The notes under the pieces are model-generated. The model saw only the letters and a list, made by a program, of their open reading frames with translations. It made no database searches and was not told the DNA's origin. A stretch of 46,548 bases of DNA from positions 861 to 47,408 of the forward strand of contig DEVX01000078.1 of assembly GCA_002363515.1 (NCBI GenBank). The letters run 5' to 3'. The first letter of the stretch is position 1, and the number at the start of each line of letters is the position of its first letter. Source of the stretch: Candidatus Saccharibacteria bacterium UBA3225 (GTDB lineage: Bacteria; Patescibacteriota; Saccharimonadia; Saccharimonadales; Saccharimonadaceae). Below, piece by piece: positions 16,074 through 24,998 of the stretch. Both the position numbers and the translations under genes were made by a program.

Positions 16074-16385
16074 ATGGAAACTCCCGCTTGGATACTAGTA
16101 TTTATTCTTTCAGGGATGCTCTTTCTATTCTTATTATTATTCATTATCTTATTAATAAAACTAATAGGCGTCACGAAAGAGGCGAAAAAGATAATGATAC
16201 AAGGACAAGGTATTGCCGAAAAGGCCGATGATATTGCCGGCAACGTACGCGATATGACGACCGTTGGTGGTTTAGTTAGATACTTCGTTGACAACTATAC
16301 TGGCGAGGGCGCCAGGAAGAAGAAGGCGAAGAAGGCGAAAAACGTAAATAATGAGGAGGAAAAAGAAGATGAGCAACGAAAATAA
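16074..16385 (+). CDS. Small membrane protein of unknown function
   Basis: A 103-residue protein not recognised as a named family. One long N-terminal membrane helix (about 8-32, rich in Leu, Ile, Phe) is followed by a short amphipathic helix (VTKEAKKIMIQGQGIAEKAD) and a Lys/Glu-rich tail. This layout resembles DUF948-like or general stress envelope proteins found next to YtxH genes, which supports the pairing with the following gene. It starts 3 nt after galU and overlaps the next CDS by 17 nt. Confidence 0.75.
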   Translation: METPAWILVFILSGMLFLFLLLFIILLIKLIGVTKEAKKIMIQGQGIAEKADDIAGNVRDMTTVGGLVRYFVDNYTGEGARKKKAKKAKNVNNEEEKEDEQRK

Positions 16386-16737
16386 GAAGTGCGGGAGTGG
16401 CAAGTTCTTTATCGGAGCCGCGCTCGGAGCAATTGCGGGAGCAGTGGCTGGTATCGTAATGGCGCCAAAAAGCGGCGAAGAAACCCGTAAAGACATTAAA
16501 GAACTTGGCGACAAGGCTGTAAAAGAAGGCAAAGAGGCCGGAAGTAAACTTATTGAAAAGTTTAAGAAGCCAAGCGATCCCGACGAGGATGAAATCGAGG
16601 AAGAAGTCGATGACGAAGACGAGGAGTTGGACGAAGAAGAAGCTATAGTAGAGTCCGATGAGGACGGAGTTGAAGAAGAAACTCCAAAGGCTAAAAAGAA
16701 AATAATTAAAAAGAGTCCTACAAAGAAGTCTGAATAA
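16369..16737 (+). CDS. YtxH-like small membrane protein with acidic tail
   Basis: 122 residues from the ATG at 16369, chosen over an upstream ATG at 16351 because GAGGAGGA sits 8 nt before it (the upstream ATG is part of that site). The N-terminus has a Gly/Ala-rich membrane segment (FFIGAALGAIAGAVAGIVMAP, split across residues about 11-30) followed by KSGEETRKDIKELGDKAV, the pattern of the YtxH/Gvp-P family. The second half is strongly acidic, then Lys-rich. Last gene of the gat operon, followed by a clear terminator. Function is unknown; envelope or stress roles are reported for the family. Confidence 0.8.
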   Translation: MSNENKKCGSGKFFIGAALGAIAGAVAGIVMAPKSGEETRKDIKELGDKAVKEGKEAGSKLIEKFKKPSDPDEDEIEEEVDDEDEELDEEEAIVESDEDGVEEETPKAKKKIIKKSPTKKSE

Positions 16738-16741
16738 TTAA

Positions 16742-16772
16742 AAATACCCCACACTCGTGGGGTATTTTTTTA
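16742..16772. terminator. Bidirectional intrinsic terminator (gat operon / murJ)
   Basis: Arms AAATACCCCAC (16742-16752) and GTGGGGTATTT (16757-16767) pair perfectly around ACTC, with T-tracts on both strands. It lies between two convergent operons and serves both. Confidence 0.93.
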
Positions 16773-18410
16773 TTGGCGCTTAATATTTTTGAAGAGTGCG
16801 TCGTTGATTTTTTGTACAACTGGCTTTACTTCTTCAATACGTAAGGCTGAACAAATTACTAAATAGAAAATTCCAGTAACAGCAGTAATGGCAAGAAACT
16901 TCGGGAAGGTTGCGAGGAAGGAATTATCTACGGCGCGAAGTGGCAATAATTTAGTCATAAGATAAGCGATTAGGCCAGTAAGGGTGGAGGCTAATATGAT
17001 CTTACCAACTACAACCCAAAAATCTACATCAAATAACTTGCGCTCCATATCGCGATTTTGGCAAATTGCCAGTACGCCAACTTCGAATATCGCACTAACA
17101 GAAGCTGCATATGCAAGACCCTCTGGACCAAAATTCAACACACTTAAACCAATCGCAAAAATAACCTGCACAACAAAAGCTAAGATTGAGATTACCAACG
17201 GCGTGCGTGTATTTTGGCGAGCATAATAACCGCGCGCTACGATATGGTATAACGATTGACAAAAGATTGAGATGACAAAAGCTGCAAGAACGCTAGCGAT
17301 TTTTGGATCACCGCCATTCTTTATGAAGTTCACGACATAGCCACGTATAAAGAAAGCTACGATAGCTACTGGTAACGATATCCAAATGATTGTTCGATAC
17401 GCAGAACGGAGCGTGTCTCGATATTGTTCTTCTTGTTTTAGGCCAGCCTCTTCGCTAAGTTTCGGGAAGAACGCCGTAGAAATTGCAACACCAATTAAAT
17501 TAATCGGCATAGAGTGCAACGACGAGGCCTGCTGAAATGCACGAATAGACTGCTCGCCCATGCGCGATGCGAGATTAGTATTCATAATACTAGTGACGTA
17601 GTCTATTCCCTGGTCAACCGAACGAAGTGGCAAAACTTTAAGAATAGAGCGAAAACCTTGGTTTTTCCAATGAATTTTGAATTCATATTCAAATCCAAGA
17701 CCAACTAAACCAATGACACTTGTGACTAGCTGTAAGATAGCGCCCAATACTACACCGAGAGCTACCCCCATGATGCCACCTTCGAATAGTTGAATGCCAA
17801 AAATATTAATCCCATTCGTGAATACGAGAATGCCGATTATAATTCCGACATTATAAAGCGCTGGCGCAATAGCATAGAATACAAAACGCCCAACGGCCTG
17901 TTGCATACTCGATAATACTGTAGCAATCGCGAAGAGAAACGGATTAATCGCAATAACTCGCATCATGTTAATGGCCAACGCCATTGCGGACTCATTTAGG
18001 CCTGGCGCAACTACGTAGCGTACTAATGGATCCGCAAAGATCATAATAAAGATCGATGCCACTAAGCAAAGAATTGCCAAAAAATTTAAAATACTGCCAC
18101 TAAGCTCCCATGCGGATTTTTTATTCCCTGCTACCAAGCGCTGGTTGAAGACGGGGATAAAAGTTACTGCAAGTGCGCCGGACGTAATAATGAAGAATAG
18201 AAAATCAGGAACCGTAAAAGCTGCAGTGTAGGCATCGAGACCTGCCGGATAAGTGTCGTAATACATAGAATTTAGCCAGCGATCACGAAATATGCCGAGC
18301 AATGCCGAGATAAGCGTAGAACTAGCTATAACAATAGCGGCGGTTTTTACCGATAGCTTAGTATTTACTAAAGACACAACCGATCGAAAATGGTTTTTGC
18401 GCTCTTTCAT
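16770..18410 (-). CDS. murJ: Lipid II flippase, MurJ/MviN family
   Basis: About 546 residues with 13-14 membrane segments, expected to move lipid II across the cytoplasmic membrane for peptidoglycan synthesis. Family features include the N-terminal ALLGIFRDRWLNSMYYD (usually GxxRD), PDFLFFIITSGALAVTFIPVF (usually LPNxLRxLFxEGAxxxAFVPVF) and the Arg/Asp-containing segment LPLRSVDQGIDYVTSIMNTNLASRM. The MOP-superfamily fold is clear. The ATG at 18410 lies 9 nt after the ftsH stop, so the two are translationally coupled; a TTG at 18422 in the same frame is a weaker start. No Shine-Dalgarno is visible. Confidence 0.93.
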   Translation of the reverse strand: MKERKNHFRSVVSLVNTKLSVKTAAIVIASSTLISALLGIFRDRWLNSMYYDTYPAGLDAYTAAFTVPDFLFFIITSGALAVTFIPVFNQRLVAGNKKSAWELSGSILNFLAILCLVASIFIMIFADPLVRYVVAPGLNESAMALAINMMRVIAINPFLFAIATVLSSMQQAVGRFVFYAIAPALYNVGIIIGILVFTNGINIFGIQLFEGGIMGVALGVVLGAILQLVTSVIGLVGLGFEYEFKIHWKNQGFRSILKVLPLRSVDQGIDYVTSIMNTNLASRMGEQSIRAFQQASSLHSMPINLIGVAISTAFFPKLSEEAGLKQEEQYRDTLRSAYRTIIWISLPVAIVAFFIRGYVVNFIKNGGDPKIASVLAAFVISIFCQSLYHIVARGYYARQNTRTPLVISILAFVVQVIFAIGLSVLNFGPEGLAYAASVSAIFEVGVLAICQNRDMERKLFDVDFWVVVGKIILASTLTGLIAYLMTKLLPLRAVDNSFLATFPKFLAITAVTGIFYLVICSALRIEEVKPVVQKINDALFKNIKRQ

Positions 18411-18418
18411 ACTTTTTT

Positions 18419-20317
18419 TCAATCGTGCAATTTTGCACTTTCTGGCATCGTTGTGCCTTTCAGAATTTCAGAAACTTCACCCTCTTCAAGTGTTTCTTTT
18501 TCAAGAAGTGCAGTTGCAAGTTCATCGAGATACTTCTTATTCGCTTTCAAGACGGCCTCTGCACGTTGGCCAGCTTCTTTATTGAGGGCTTCTATTTCAG
18601 CATCAATTATTTCAGACGTTTTTTCAGAGTAGTTCTTTGCACGATCACCAAAGAAGTTGACTTCCTCAGTATTAAATACTTGGTCACGTAATCTAGAGCC
18701 CATACCCTCTTGTGAGACCATCTCGCGAGACAGCTCGGCGACATGTTGCAAGTCTGAACTCGCACCAGTGGTGATGCCGTCTTTGCCAAGAATCATGCGT
18801 TCCGCTACACGTCCGCCCATAGCACGCGCAAGTACGTCCTTGAGCTCGTAAATGTTCTTGTAACTACGGTCTTCAGGAGGAAGGAACCAGGTTACGCCAC
18901 CAGTACGTCCGCGCGGAATAATCGTAACTTTATGGACAGGATCAGAATCTGGCAATACGTGGCCAACAATAGCATGACCAGCCTCATGATAAGCCGTGAT
19001 GCGACGCTCTTGGTCATTCATGACTTTCGACTTTCGCTCTGGTCCGATAGCTACACGCTCAAAGGCTTCGGTTATGTCGGCATTGGTGATTTCTTTATGA
19101 TTTAAGCGGGCAGCCGTGATTGCAGCCTCATTAGCAATGTTTGCTAGGTCTGCGCCAGAACTCCCAGCCGTCTTAGCGGCTAGAGCGTCAATATTCACGT
19201 CTTCCGCAACTGGCTTATTTTTGAAATGAACTTTAAGAATCTCAACGCGGTCTTTACGCTCTGGTAAAGTAACATTCACGTGCCGGTCAAAGCGACCTGG
19301 ACGTAGGAGTGCTTTGTCTAACATATCGACTCGGTTAGTGGCGGCAATTACAATTACGCCCGTGTCATTATCGAAACCATCCATTTCGACTAGGATTTGA
19401 TTGAGCGTCTGCTCATCTTCGCGCCCTGCACCACCGCGAGCATCGCGCTTGTGGGCTACCGCGTCAATCTCATCGATGAAAATGATACTAGGGGAATTCT
19501 TTTTAGCTTTGCCAAATAAGTCTCGTACACGAGAAGCGCCAACGCCGACAAACATTTCCGCAAATTCAGAACCTGAAATCGAGAAGAAGGGTACGCCCGC
19601 TTCACCTGCAACAGCGCGCGCCATGAGGGTTTTGCCCGTACCAGGCTCCCCAGCAAGAAGTACGCCGCGCGGAATTTTAGCGCCAAGGCGCTCATACTTT
19701 TTAGGATTTTTAAGAAAATCGACAATCTCAGATAAATCTTGCTTAGCCGCCTCATTGCCCGCTACGTCGTCGAAAGTCACTTTCTTTTTTTCATTGCCAT
19801 ACAGGCGCGCTTTAGCTTTACCGAAGCCCATAGATTGATTATTCATGTTTTGCGCCTGGCGCATCATGTAAATGAGAAAACCAACGATAATAATTATTGG
19901 CAGCACAATAAGCGCAATATCGAGTACCATACCAAAAGCGTCAACGTTTTCTTTAATGTCGACCGCAACTTTGCCCTCTTCTATAACCTCTGCAAAACCT
20001 TGCTCTTGGAGAGTGCCGGAGCCGTCTTTGCGAGACGTGAGATTCTTAGGGAGGTCAGAGCCGTCCTTAGTCGTGACATTGAGCTCATTCCCCTTCACTT
20101 CAATCTTTTCAAGCTTACCATCTTTGGCGTAACTGAGAATTTCCGTCAGAGTGCGCTCTTCGGTTTTGAGAGCCGCGTTCGGATTTAAACTATTGACTAC
20201 GGCCATGCCGATGACGATTATGATCATCCAAAACATGATTAGGCGAATAGTATTGAGAAATTTGTTTGGTTTTTTCTGAGGGCGTTTCCCTTGTACGCTC
20301 TTTTTGTATTCCGACAT
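18419..20317 (-). CDS. ftsH: ATP-dependent zinc metalloprotease FtsH
   Basis: 632 residues from the ATG at 20317, preferred because AGGAG stands about 7 nt before it; a longer start at 20353 lacks one. A membrane-anchored AAA+ protease that degrades damaged or regulatory membrane proteins. In order: membrane helix (about 26-44), periplasmic-type domain (about 50-125), second helix (about 130-152), AAA module with Walker A GEPGTGKT (about 222-230), Walker [13 protein letters not shown], second region of homology [19 protein letters not shown], and the zinc site HEAGH. All catalytic parts are present. It heads an operon with murJ. Confidence 0.98.
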   Translation of the reverse strand: MSEYKKSVQGKRPQKKPNKFLNTIRLIMFWMIIIVIGMAVVNSLNPNAALKTEERTLTEILSYAKDGKLEKIEVKGNELNVTTKDGSDLPKNLTSRKDGSGTLQEQGFAEVIEEGKVAVDIKENVDAFGMVLDIALIVLPIIIIVGFLIYMMRQAQNMNNQSMGFGKAKARLYGNEKKKVTFDDVAGNEAAKQDLSEIVDFLKNPKKYERLGAKIPRGVLLAGEPGTGKTLMARAVAGEAGVPFFSISGSEFAEMFVGVGASRVRDLFGKAKKNSPSIIFIDEIDAVAHKRDARGGAGREDEQTLNQILVEMDGFDNDTGVIVIAATNRVDMLDKALLRPGRFDRHVNVTLPERKDRVEILKVHFKNKPVAEDVNIDALAAKTAGSSGADLANIANEAAITAARLNHKEITNADITEAFERVAIGPERKSKVMNDQERRITAYHEAGHAIVGHVLPDSDPVHKVTIIPRGRTGGVTWFLPPEDRSYKNIYELKDVLARAMGGRVAERMILGKDGITTGASSDLQHVAELSREMVSQEGMGSRLRDQVFNTEEVNFFGDRAKNYSEKTSEIIDAEIEALNKEAGQRAEAVLKANKKYLDELATALLEKETLEEGEVSEILKGTTMPESAKLHD

Positions 20318-20419
20318 TAAAACTCCTAAATTAACGTGCGACCACACTCGCACTTATCATCTATTAATTATAGCAAAGAATACGCCCTTTCAACATACTT
20401 GGGAAGTAAAACACGAATC

Positions 20420-20438
20420 AAAAAAAGCCTTGCGGCTT
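20420..20438 (-). terminator. Terminator of tRNA-Pro(UGG)
   Basis: On the minus strand, AAGCC, GCAA loop and GGCTT form a short stem followed by a run of T. It lies about 10 nt after the tRNA CCA end and 80 nt ahead of ftsH. Confidence 0.7.
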
Positions 20439-20446
20439 CCTGTTTG

Positions 20447-20522
20447 TGGTCGGGGTTAGCAGGCTCGAACTGCTGACCTCGCGCTCCCAAAGCGCGCGCG
20501 CTACCAACTGCGCCAAACCCCG
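20447..20522 (-). tRNA. tRNA-Pro(UGG)
   Basis: A 76-nt cloverleaf on the minus strand: acceptor CGGGGTT/AACCCCG, D-arm GCGCAGTTGGTAGCGC, anticodon loop TTTGGGA (anticodon TGG), T-arm AGCAGTTCGAGCCTGCT, encoded 3' CCA. Confidence 0.97.
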
Positions 20523-20532
20523 GTTAAGAGCA

Positions 20533-20541
20533 ATTATATCA
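20533..20541 (-). promoter_or_regulatory. Extended -10 promoter of tRNA-Pro(UGG)
   Basis: Minus strand TGA followed by TATAAT; predicted start about 4 nt before the tRNA 5' end. It is back-to-back with the GT39 promoter at 20548-20556. Confidence 0.65.
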
Positions 20542-20547
20542 TAATTG

Positions 20548-20556
20548 TGGTAAAAT
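20548..20556 (+). promoter_or_regulatory. Extended -10 promoter, leaderless start of the GT39-type gene
   Basis: TGG followed by TAAAAT, then 6 nt and the ATG at 20563. No ribosome site is present. Confidence 0.6.
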
Positions 20557-20562
20557 TGAAAC

Positions 20563-22131
20563 ATGAAAGAATTTCTTATAAAACGCAAACGCGTCTTTCT
20601 GATTTTGACGCCGGCCTTTTTGGGCGTATTGTATATGGCATTATGCATATTTAACCTGCGCCAGTCTATTTGGTTCGATGAATCATTCAGCTCATATTTA
20701 ACACGTTTTGATTTTGGGAAGATTTGGAGCCTTACGGCAGCAGATGTTCATCCGCCGCTATATTATTTTCTGCTAAAGATTTGGGCGCATGTGTTTGGCC
20801 ATGTTGATTTTGCTATGCGCATGATGTCGACAGTCTTTGGTGCAGTAGCAATTCTATTCGCTTTCTTGTGGCTAAAATATAAATATGGTCTCAAAGCGGC
20901 GATGGTTGCTAGCTTCTTATTAAGCATCTCACCAGTCTTCGTCAGATATGGACAAGAAATGCGGATGTATACTATGGTTCTAGCAATAGTGTTCGCAGCA
21001 ACATACTTTTTACAACTTGCCATCGATAACGGAAAGAAGATTTGGTGGATTATTTATGCAGTTTTGGTTGCGGCAGGCATGTGGACGCACTATTTTGCGG
21101 CATTTGCTTGGTGCGCACATCTAGTCTATTTACTCATTACATATGGAGTAAAAGGCTTCTTTAGACATAAAATATGGGCGCCATACTTACTAGCGGTCGT
21201 GCTATTTCTACCGTGGACGCCTAGTCTAGTTGCGCAGGTCGGAAACGTCGAATCGAACGGATTTTGGATTGGACCCGTGAGTGTGTCAGTGATGGCAAAT
21301 TATTTTGCGGAAGGTCTATTCTACATGAAGGCCGAAGAAATTCAAAACTGGCTACTCGTGCTCGCTACAGTCGCCGTGATTATTGTTCTATTTTTAGCAG
21401 TACGCTATCGTAAAACGTTTAATATGCTGTTATCTTTAGCGCTCGTGCCATTGGCATTGCTGGTGCTGCTATCTCTACCTCCGCTCAACCCGGTTTTCAT
21501 TCCACGATACATAATGTACGCAATGCTGGCGATTCCGCTGATTGCTGGAGTTGGATTGGTCATGTTGATAAATGAGTTATCGATGAAAAAGAGAAAGAAG
21601 TCGCATTTATTACAAAATTCAGCATTAATCGGTTTTTCATTTATGGCAATTTTAGTCTCTAGCTCAATCGTTGGAATTGCAACCGTATATGCAAAAGGAA
21701 ACTATAATATATATACGAATACAAAGTCCGCCAGCAAAGATCTTTACAATGCAATAATCGACCTAGATAACGGCGAAGGATTACCTACAATAGTAAACTC
21801 TGCTTGGCTATACTATGATTTGTCCGCCTATACTTCCGAAGAAAACCCAATTCTTTTCATTAATGAGCAGACGGATTATCGCTACGGTTCAATGGAGCCG
21901 CTGAAGCAAAGTTATTTTGGGCGAATTGACAATTTAGATAAATGGCTAGAAGAACATGATTCTTTTTGGTATGTAGGCACCGCTCCTGAAGAAGGCTCCA
22001 AGGAGCCATACTTGGTCTTTCCGCGTGACGGTTGGCGAGTGGCGGAGGTTTCGTCGATGAAGTTTAATAATTATAGCGACGAATACCAAATCTTGAAAAT
22101 TACCAGAGATGAGGTTTATAATAACGACTAG
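20563..22131 (+). CDS. GT39/ArnT-type membrane glycosyltransferase
   Basis: A 522-residue integral membrane protein with about 10-12 helices. It carries the GT-C signatures of the dolichyl/undecaprenyl-phosphate-mannose and ArnT group: Asp39-Glu40 in IWFDESFSSYL in the first loop, HPPLYYFLLKIW (63-74), and RYGQEMRMYTM (about 128-138). Such enzymes transfer sugars from a polyprenyl-phosphate carrier to proteins, lipids or wall polymers on the outer face of the membrane. The C-terminal 150 residues form a soluble outer domain. The start is fixed by the leaderless promoter. It sits between two tRNA-Pro genes and is probably co-transcribed with the downstream one, 3 nt after its stop. Confidence 0.9.
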   Translation: MKEFLIKRKRVFLILTPAFLGVLYMALCIFNLRQSIWFDESFSSYLTRFDFGKIWSLTAADVHPPLYYFLLKIWAHVFGHVDFAMRMMSTVFGAVAILFAFLWLKYKYGLKAAMVASFLLSISPVFVRYGQEMRMYTMVLAIVFAATYFLQLAIDNGKKIWWIIYAVLVAAGMWTHYFAAFAWCAHLVYLLITYGVKGFFRHKIWAPYLLAVVLFLPWTPSLVAQVGNVESNGFWIGPVSVSVMANYFAEGLFYMKAEEIQNWLLVLATVAVIIVLFLAVRYRKTFNMLLSLALVPLALLVLLSLPPLNPVFIPRYIMYAMLAIPLIAGVGLVMLINELSMKKRKKSHLLQNSALIGFSFMAILVSSSIVGIATVYAKGNYNIYTNTKSASKDLYNAIIDLDNGEGLPTIVNSAWLYYDLSAYTSEENPILFINEQTDYRYGSMEPLKQSYFGRIDNLDKWLEEHDSFWYVGTAPEEGSKEPYLVFPRDGWRVAEVSSMKFNNYSDEYQILKITRDEVYNND

Positions 22132-22134
22132 AGT

Positions 22135-22210
22135 CGGGGCGTGGCGCAGTTGGTAGCGCGCGCGGTTCGGGACTGCGAGGTCGCCTGTTCGAGTCAGGTC
22201 GCCCCGACCA
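22135..22210 (+). tRNA. tRNA-Pro(CGG)
   Basis: A 76-nt cloverleaf: acceptor CGGGGCG/CGCCCCG, D-arm GCGCAGTTGGTAGCGC, anticodon loop TTCGGGA (anticodon CGG), T-arm CCTGTTCGAGTCAGG, encoded CCA. It begins 3 nt after the GT39 stop. Confidence 0.97.
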
Positions 22211-22227
22211 GGAAATGTATTTATATC

Positions 22228-22259
22228 AAAAAAGAGACTACGCGCGTAGTCTCTTTTTT
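22228..22259. terminator. Bidirectional intrinsic terminator
   Basis: A perfect inverted repeat, AAAAAAGAGACTACG against CGTAGTCTCTTTTTT, centred on CG. It ends the GT39/tRNA-Pro transcript and the convergent gene at 22275. Confidence 0.93.
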
Positions 22260-22274
22260 GAAGTGGCGAGCTTG

Positions 22275-24380
22275 CTACATGCCTGGAATTCTAAAGGCAC
22301 TTGGGTCGGCAGGATAGACCTGGTCTGGCATTACGCCAATACTACGGGCGGCAACATTGTTTTGTGCAGCACCACTAGGATTACCAGCAGCCTGCTCGTC
22401 TACGGCCGGCATAGAAGTAATCGGGGCAGCTAGATTCGCCGATTCGTCAGCAATACTGCCACCTAATTCATTTTGAATTTGATTGGCATATTCTTGCGCG
22501 CTTGGCATCGGCGCATCGGCGGCATCTAGCGGAGCGGCATTTAGATCAAATGGGGCTGGTGGTGGCGGTAATATAGAATCCGCATTTGGCATCGGAAGAG
22601 GATCAACATATTCATTATTCACCGTTTCCTCCGAAACTGATGGCTCTTTAATCGCCGATCCTTCGTCGTTTGCAGGTTCATCTTGTTTAGTAGGCTCGTC
22701 TGACGATATTACGCCATTTGGTACTGGGGCAACTAATGGTTCACCCTCATCAAGAGTGGCAGAAATTGGCGCAGGTGGCAATGATTCCTTCGACAGTTCC
22801 GTCTCCATCAACGAGGCGTAGTCTTTAGGTGTCTCCGGTGGTTCAAATGCTTCACCTGGTGGTGTTATATTTTTCTTAGTATGAGCAGATTGAAGTTCTG
22901 CCATCACAGATTCATCAACAGCTCCAGACATCTTTGGTTCCGAGACTAGCTGTTCGAGCTCGGCGGTAGCCTTAGCTTGCTCTTCTGGGCTTACTATTGG
23001 CGCGTCTGCGGCGAGTGTAATTTGTGGCTCTGGCTCTGCTGGCGCTATTGGAGTAATTGGAGGTTCTACGGATTGTTCGACTGGTTCCGGTTCAGGTTCT
23101 GGTTGTGGGGCTGGGGCTGGAATTGGCATTTCTACTGGTTCTGGAATTGGCGCTGGCGATGGTTTAGCCGGCGAGGTCACGGGCTCTAAATCGGGAATCT
23201 GAGAATCTATTGGCGCCGGTTCTATGCCGACGGATTTATTATCTTCTGGTTCTGGCTCAGAGCCGACCCTCACTGGCTCTTCAGCGACTTCTTCTGCTGC
23301 AGGAGCTGGTTCTTCAATAGATTCCTGTTCTTTTTCAACCTCTTCTTTTGATTCCGCCTTAGTTCCTAATTCGGCTTTAACCTTTGGCGCGGCTTCATTT
23401 TTCGGTGTAGCTTCAACTTTCGACGCAGGTTGCTCGATTTCTGCCGACTTATCTACTGGTTCTTCGTGTTTTATGCTTAAGTTAGTTGGATCAGCAGGCT
23501 CGGCCGGCTCTTCTTTAGTAGCTTCCTCGCTTGTTTGAGCAGACGAATCTGCCTCTTCCTTCGCATCCTCCGACGCATCCACGACATCCGTAGTTAGAAT
23601 ATCGACAGGAATACTTGACGAAATCAGCTGCTGGTCGGCACCGGCCATCATTAGTTTGCTGGCAGTAGTCATTGTATCTGGCGAAGTGCGCTCGTTTGAG
23701 AAACGATTTGTAGCAGCAACAATACCGGCCAATAATGCAGTGGCAGTGGATTTATCTATGATATCTTTGTCTTTTTCTTTAATTTCTTGCGAAAGATTAA
23801 ATATCATTTCAGATACGGACGATGCAGCCGGATCGCCCCATTCTATATCGCCAAATTTTCCAGGCACATTTGCAGAGATATTAATAGAACTGGCATCGTG
23901 CATAATTCGACCATACTCAGTCAAAGCCGAATCTAAATCATCAGAGCTTGCCACATTTAAAGCTATAACAAGGTCAACATTATAGTCACCATGGCTAAAC
24001 TCCATGTCTTTTTCGTCAATCGTGGTCTTATATGGAGTAATAAATACCTTTACATAATCGCCATCAATCTTATATCGTAAATGGTCAGCCTTCTCTTTAT
24101 CTAGGGCGATAATAAAATCTTGTAAGCTATTAGTATTTGTCTCAAAAGTTTTTTCTGGCTCAAGGAACTCTATCGCATTTGGCACGGAACCTGAAAAGAT
24201 TGCAGTCGCATGCTTTCCGATTTTATCTAATATGAACGTAAGTCCAAGGGCGGCGGACAATTCGTCGACACTCGGGTCCTTGGAGAGAGCAACTAGCACA
24301 TTGTCACTCGTACGGATGCGTTCCGCCACTTGAGATATGATGCTACCGCTCGCTTTTGGCTGAGTATTAGTATTTGGCAT
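22275..24380 (-). CDS. DHH/NrnA-like domain protein with degenerate active site and long Pro/Glu-rich tail
   Basis: 701 residues. About 1-265 resembles the DHH-family nanoRNase/PAP-phosphatase fold: VLVALSKDPSVDELSAALGLTFILDKIGK parallels the usual hNPDGDAxGSALAL segment, VDLVIALNVASSDDLD parallels the second Asp motif, and FGDIEWGDPAASSVSEMIF parallels the FGxINWVDPxASST block. Key residues are missing: PSVDEL replaces PDGDA and the DHH triplet is not found before NIS. Catalysis is therefore doubtful. From about 270 to the end the chain is low-complexity, rich in Glu, Pro, Ala and Ser (for example PEPEPEPVEQ), with no membrane segment seen. It may be a nucleotide-binding or scaffold protein. 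No good ribosome site precedes the ATG. Bounded by terminators; a single-gene unit. Confidence 0.75.
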   Translation of the reverse strand: MPNTNTQPKASGSIISQVAERIRTSDNVLVALSKDPSVDELSAALGLTFILDKIGKHATAIFSGSVPNAIEFLEPEKTFETNTNSLQDFIIALDKEKADHLRYKIDGDYVKVFITPYKTTIDEKDMEFSHGDYNVDLVIALNVASSDDLDSALTEYGRIMHDASSINISANVPGKFGDIEWGDPAASSVSEMIFNLSQEIKEKDKDIIDKSTATALLAGIVAATNRFSNERTSPDTMTTASKLMMAGADQQLISSSIPVDILTTDVVDASEDAKEEADSSAQTSEEATKEEPAEPADPTNLSIKHEEPVDKSAEIEQPASKVEATPKNEAAPKVKAELGTKAESKEEVEKEQESIEEPAPAAEEVAEEPVRVGSEPEPEDNKSVGIEPAPIDSQIPDLEPVTSPAKPSPAPIPEPVEMPIPAPAPQPEPEPEPVEQSVEPPITPIAPAEPEPQITLAADAPIVSPEEQAKATAELEQLVSEPKMSGAVDESVMAELQSAHTKKNITPPGEAFEPPETPKDYASLMETELSKESLPPAPISATLDEGEPLVAPVPNGVISSDEPTKQDEPANDEGSAIKEPSVSEETVNNEYVDPLPMPNADSILPPPPAPFDLNAAPLDAADAPMPSAQEYANQIQNELGGSIADESANLAAPITSMPAVDEQAAGNPSGAAQNNVAARSIGVMPDQVYPADPSAFRIPGM

Positions 24381-24469
24381 TTTTATTTTTTCTGTTTATT
24401 TTTTGACCTTTATCAGATTCAGTTTAGCATAAACTTTTTCTAATTGCAAGTATTAAATCATATCTACAC

Positions 24470-24498
24470 TTTACAATTTGCAAATTTTAGAATATAAT
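24470..24498 (+). promoter_or_regulatory. Promoter of rpsT
   Basis: TTTACA at 24470-24475 and TATAAT at 24493-24498 with 17-nt spacing, one of the few full -35/-10 promoters here. The transcript would begin near 24505, ahead of the AAGGA ribosome site at 24523-24528. Confidence 0.8.
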
Positions 24499-24539
24499 AT
24501 ACATTAATCGAAATAATAATTTTAAGGAAAAAGAATTAA

Positions 24540-24950
24540 ATGCCGATTATCAAATCCGCGAAGAAGGCTGCGCGCCAAGCTGTTAAGCGCCGCAACAACA
24601 ATCAAGCGACCAAAAAGGTTATCCGTAATGCACTGAAGGATTTCCGCAATAAACCAACCGCCGAGAAAATGGCAATCGTCCAATCAGAATACGACAAAGC
24701 CGTTAAAAAAGGCTTAATGAAGAAGAATACTGCTAGCCGCCGCAAGGCAAACCTTGCAAAATGGGCAAAAGAGCACAACGTAAAGATAGCTACAGCTACC
24801 AGCAAAAAGGTCGCTGCGCCAAAAGCAGAGACAAAAGTAGCCGAAAAACCAGCCGCTAAGACTACTACCAAGAAAACTGTCGCAAAAAAGGCTCCAGCCA
24901 AAAAAGCAACCGCAAAGAAAACTACTACAAAGAAAGCGGCCGAAAAATAA
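24540..24950 (+). CDS. rpsT: 30S ribosomal protein S20 with Lys/Ala-rich C-terminal extension
   Basis: 136 residues against about 85-90 for ordinary S20. Residues 1-82 are a standard S20 (MPIIKSAKKAARQAVKRR opening, then the GLMKKNTASRRKANLAKW-type helix), which binds 16S rRNA early in 30S assembly. Residues about 83-136 are an added low-complexity tail of Lys, Ala and Thr with repeats such as KKTVAKKAPAKKATAKK, like the tails of histone H1 and some mycobacterial DNA- or RNA-binding proteins. The tail is in frame and followed by a proper terminator, so it is not a sequencing artefact. Extra rRNA or DNA contact is a likely but unproven role. Confidence 0.96.
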   Translation: MPIIKSAKKAARQAVKRRNNNQATKKVIRNALKDFRNKPTAEKMAIVQSEYDKAVKKGLMKKNTASRRKANLAKWAKEHNVKIATATSKKVAAPKAETKVAEKPAAKTTTKKTVAKKAPAKKATAKKTTTKKAAEK

Positions 24951-24965
24951 AAATACTTAAGCCTT

Positions 24966-24998
24966 AAAAATCTCCGTCTTATTGACGGAGATTTTTTA
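24966..24998. terminator. Bidirectional intrinsic terminator (rpsT / CYTH gene)
   Basis: TCTCCGTC (24971-24978) pairs with GACGGAGA (24984-24991) around TTATT, flanked by A-run and T-run. It overlaps the end of the minus-strand CYTH gene. Confidence 0.92.

Noticed and set aside
16272..16754. 160-codon minus-strand Ser-rich frame
   Set aside because: Antisense shadow of the acidic tail of the YtxH-like gene and it runs into the terminator.
23224..23538. Plus-strand Ser/Gly-rich open frames within 22483-23985
   Set aside because: They are antisense shadows of the low-complexity Glu/Pro-rich tail gene, whose biased codons keep the opposite strand open.
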